Shown piece by piece: positions 31,797 through 33,614 of a stretch of 33,614 nt of DNA (the stretch's first letter is position 1; each line of letters starts with the position of its first letter). The DNA comes from Arenicellales bacterium. Lineage in GTDB: Bacteria; Pseudomonadota; Gammaproteobacteria; Arenicellales; JAANXG01. The stretch lies in the NCBI GenBank assembly GCA_030066885.1, contig JASJAT010000027.1, positions 1 through 33,614 on the forward strand, in the 5' to 3' direction. A program made the position numbers and the translations under genes. Under the pieces are notes generated by a model. It saw nothing but the letters and a program-made list of their open reading frames with translations, did no database searches and was not told the DNA's origin.

Positions 31797-33179
31797 ATGA
31801 GCGACGCAGTTAAGGCTTTGATTGAAACGGTACGGGGTCGCGTCATCACCCCTTTGGACCCTGGCTACCACGACGCCCGACTTGTCTACAATGCCATGCA
31901 CGACCGCAAACCCGCCGCGGTCATCCAGTGCGTGGATTCGGCCGACGTAATGGCCGTGGTCGCTGCAGGCCGTGACGGTGGCCTCGACCTGGCAATTCGT
32001 GGGGGGGGTCACAGTGTTCCCGGATTCGGTACGGTGGACGATGGCTTGGTCATCGACCTGTCTAAAATGAACAACGTGTGGGTCGACCCGGACAAGAAGG
32101 TCGCCCGGGTCGGTGGAGGTGCGACATGGGGTGACGTCGACCATGCGACTTACCCCTTCGGCCTGGCCGCGCCGGGCGGGATCATCTCAACAACCGGTGT
32201 AGGCGGCCTGACCCTGGGTGGCGGCATCGGCTACCTGACCCGCAGTGTCGGGTTGTCCATCGACAACCTGTTGTCGGCCGATGTCGTTCTCGCCGACGGT
32301 CGGCAGGTTACAGCGAGTGACTACCAGAACGAAGATCTGTTCTGGGCCTTACGCGGTGGGGGCGGCAATTTCGGTGTCGTCACCAGCTTCGAGTTTCAGC
32401 TGCACGAAGTCGGCGATATCGTGGGCGGCCCGATATTCTACGAGTTTGAAGATGCGACCGCGGTCCTGGAGTGTTACCGCGACTACATTGCGGATGCGCC
32501 CGAACAGCTCGGATGCTTTTTCGGCTGGCAGATAGCGCCTGATCTGCCGTTTATTCCCGAGGACCGGGTGGGAGATCTGTTCTGCGTACTGGTCACTTGC
32601 TGGAACGGTCCGCACAAGGAGGCCGATCGAGTACTAAAACCACTACGCGACGTTGCCGAAGTAAAAGCGGAGCAGGTCCGCGCGATGCCGTTCCCCGCTC
32701 TCAACAGCGCTTTCGACGGTTCCGTCCCGAAGGGCATGCAGCACTACTGGAAAGCAGACTTCATCACTGAGCTCACCGACGAGGCAATCGCTGCTCACGT
32801 CGAACATGGCAAGAAGACACCGCACATAAGTTCGAGCATGCATCTCCATCCGATCAATGGTGCAGCTCAACGGGTAGGCACCGACGAAACCGCTTTCGGA
32901 CACCGGGACAAGAACTTTTCACCGGTCGTTGCGGGAATATGGTCGGAACCTGCCGACAACGAGGCCAACATAAAGTGGGTGAAGGACTACTACGCAGCCA
33001 TTCATCCCCACTCGGGTAGCGACGGAGGCTATGTCAACTTCATGTCCGACGACGACGAAGACCGTGCGTCTGCAAACTATGGTGCCAACTACGAGCGGCT
33101 CGCTGCAGTGAAGGCGACTTATGATCCGGACAACCTCTTCCATATCAACCAGAACATCGCTCCGGCGAACGGGCGCTGA
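31797..33179 (+). CDS. FAD-linked oxidoreductase, berberine-bridge-enzyme family
   Basis: The 460-residue protein shows the FAD-binding domain of the BBE/FAD_binding_4 group: AIRGGGHS with His72 (the usual 8-alpha-histidyl FAD attachment), then GGIISTTGVGGLTLGGGIGYLTR. In bicovalent members a Cys lies shortly before this G-G-L run; here the residues are Ser-Thr-Thr (131-133), so FAD is probably attached through His only. The C-terminal BBE tail is present: YVNFMSDDDEDRA, then YERLAAVKATYDPDNLFHINQNI. Such enzymes oxidise alcohols, sugars or alkaloid-like amines. A GAGGAG Shine-Dalgarno sits 7 nt before the ATG. It lies in the SARP cluster and shares its higher G+C. Confidence 0.9.
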   Translation: MSDAVKALIETVRGRVITPLDPGYHDARLVYNAMHDRKPAAVIQCVDSADVMAVVAAGRDGGLDLAIRGGGHSVPGFGTVDDGLVIDLSKMNNVWVDPDKKVARVGGGATWGDVDHATYPFGLAAPGGIISTTGVGGLTLGGGIGYLTRSVGLSIDNLLSADVVLADGRQVTASDYQNEDLFWALRGGGGNFGVVTSFEFQLHEVGDIVGGPIFYEFEDATAVLECYRDYIADAPEQLGCFFGWQIAPDLPFIPEDRVGDLFCVLVTCWNGPHKEADRVLKPLRDVAEVKAEQVRAMPFPALNSAFDGSVPKGMQHYWKADFITELTDEAIAAHVEHGKKTPHISSSMHLHPINGAAQRVGTDETAFGHRDKNFSPVVAGIWSEPADNEANIKWVKDYYAAIHPHSGSDGGYVNFMSDDDEDRASANYGANYERLAAVKATYDPDNLFHINQNIAPANGR

Positions 33180-33291
33180 CCATCTAGGCTGTAAGCCAGA
33201 GGTGTTGTGAATATGTACACCCTGAAAAGCAGTGACACCCATCGTATTTTTTTGAAACAGACCCTATTCAGACTAAGCGAGGATTGACGAA

Positions 33292-33614
33292 ATGACTGAT
33301 CAATGGCTGTTTAAAAGCGAAACCTACGATAACTGCAACTGCGCTGTGAATTGTGGTTGTCAGTTCAACCTGCCTAGCACCCACGGGTATTGTCAGTCGG
33401 CCTTTGTGGGTAACATCGTTGAGGGCCATTTCAACGATACAACGCTTGCAGGTCTGAATTGGGCCGGGCTATACAAGTGGCCTGGAGAGATCGCGGAGGG
33501 CAATGGAAAATGCCAAATCGTTATCGACGAACGAGCAGACGGCAATCAACGGACCGCACTCGAAACGATTATTTCAGGTGAAGCCTGCGAACCATTGAGC
33601 AATCTCTTTTCCGT
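33292..33614 (+). CDS. DUF1326 domain protein, 3' part cut by window edge
   Basis: ATG 33292 has GCGAGGA 8 nt upstream and the frame stays open to the window end (107 full codons). The start MTDQWLFKSETYDNCNCAVNC leads into GCQFNLPSTHGYC, with Cys15, 17, 21, 23 and 34. This repeats the C-x-C-x3-C-x-C pattern and single following Cys of the DUF1326 gene at 23815-24417. No signal peptide is seen. It follows the flavoenzyme gene by 112 bp in the same direction, so it probably belongs to the same transcription unit. The function is unknown. Confidence 0.83.
   Translation, partial: MTDQWLFKSETYDNCNCAVNCGCQFNLPSTHGYCQSAFVGNIVEGHFNDTTLAGLNWAGLYKWPGEIAEGNGKCQIVIDERADGNQRTALETIISGEACEPLSNLFS

Noticed and set aside
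1-33614. tRNA, rRNA, CRISPR arrays, integrase or prophage genes
   Set aside because: I looked for cloverleaf-like ends, regularly spaced repeats and recombinase motifs and found none convincing by eye; a covariance-model search was not possible here.

Overview
The window reads as chromosomal DNA of a Gram-negative proteobacterium, most likely a free-living (perhaps marine) gammaproteobacterium. This rests on several lipobox proteins, a CPBP membrane protease, a WbuC cupin, glutathione-dependent enzymes, GcvA-type LysR regulation, clear Shine-Dalgarno sites and many class III cyclase chimeras. No rRNA, tRNA, CRISPR array, integrase or intact transposon was seen. The last 5 kb (from about 28.5 kb) is visibly richer in G+C and has an actinobacterial flavour, so it may have been acquired.

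Layout. 1-4.8 kb: small envelope genes (two-TM protein, CPBP protease, WbuC cupin, secreted four-Cys domain, acidic lipoprotein), a perfect CRP-type site, a translationally coupled pair of micro-ORFs missed by length cut-offs, and a DUF302 protein. 4.9-9.3 kb: a class III cyclase fused to a glutathione-dependent formaldehyde-activating (GFA) domain, a GST, a histone-H1-like basic protein and two lipoproteins. 9.3-13 kb: a C1/demethylation unit, an MttB-family methyltransferase followed by a GcvT-like aminomethyltransferase, divergent from a GcvA-type LysR gene preceded by a perfect 17-bp palindrome. 13.2-18.5 kb: J-domain protein, a short DRE-TIM metallolyase, a membrane protein, an Asp-nucleophile alpha/beta hydrolase, a GNAT and an MDR dehydrogenase. 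18.5-23.6 kb: a cyclase-TolB-TPR protein, a Rid-family protein lacking the usual Arg, a hydrolase-cyclase fusion and a GbcA-like Rieske oxygenase. 23.8-28.3 kb: DUF1326, GYD, a conserved hypothetical, an Asp/Glu-racemase/maleate-isomerase-like gene overlapping a GST gene, and a 5'-truncated alpha-carbonic anhydrase. 28.5-33.6 kb: a giant SARP/BTAD-ATPase-TPR regulator, a berberine-bridge-type flavoenzyme and a second DUF1326 gene cut by the window end.

How the genes may work together (inference). Three cyclase chimeras lie within about 17.5 kb, carrying three different partner domains (GFA, TolB/TPR, alpha/beta hydrolase), and a consensus CRP site lies nearby, so cyclic-nucleotide signalling is a theme, although two of the three cyclase domains have substitutions at key positions. 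The MttB/GcvT/LysR unit and the Rieske oxygenase both suggest use of methylated or quaternary amines. The GFA domain is related to glutathione-linked formaldehyde handling, which would fit with formaldehyde released by demethylation. Nothing in the window proves these links.
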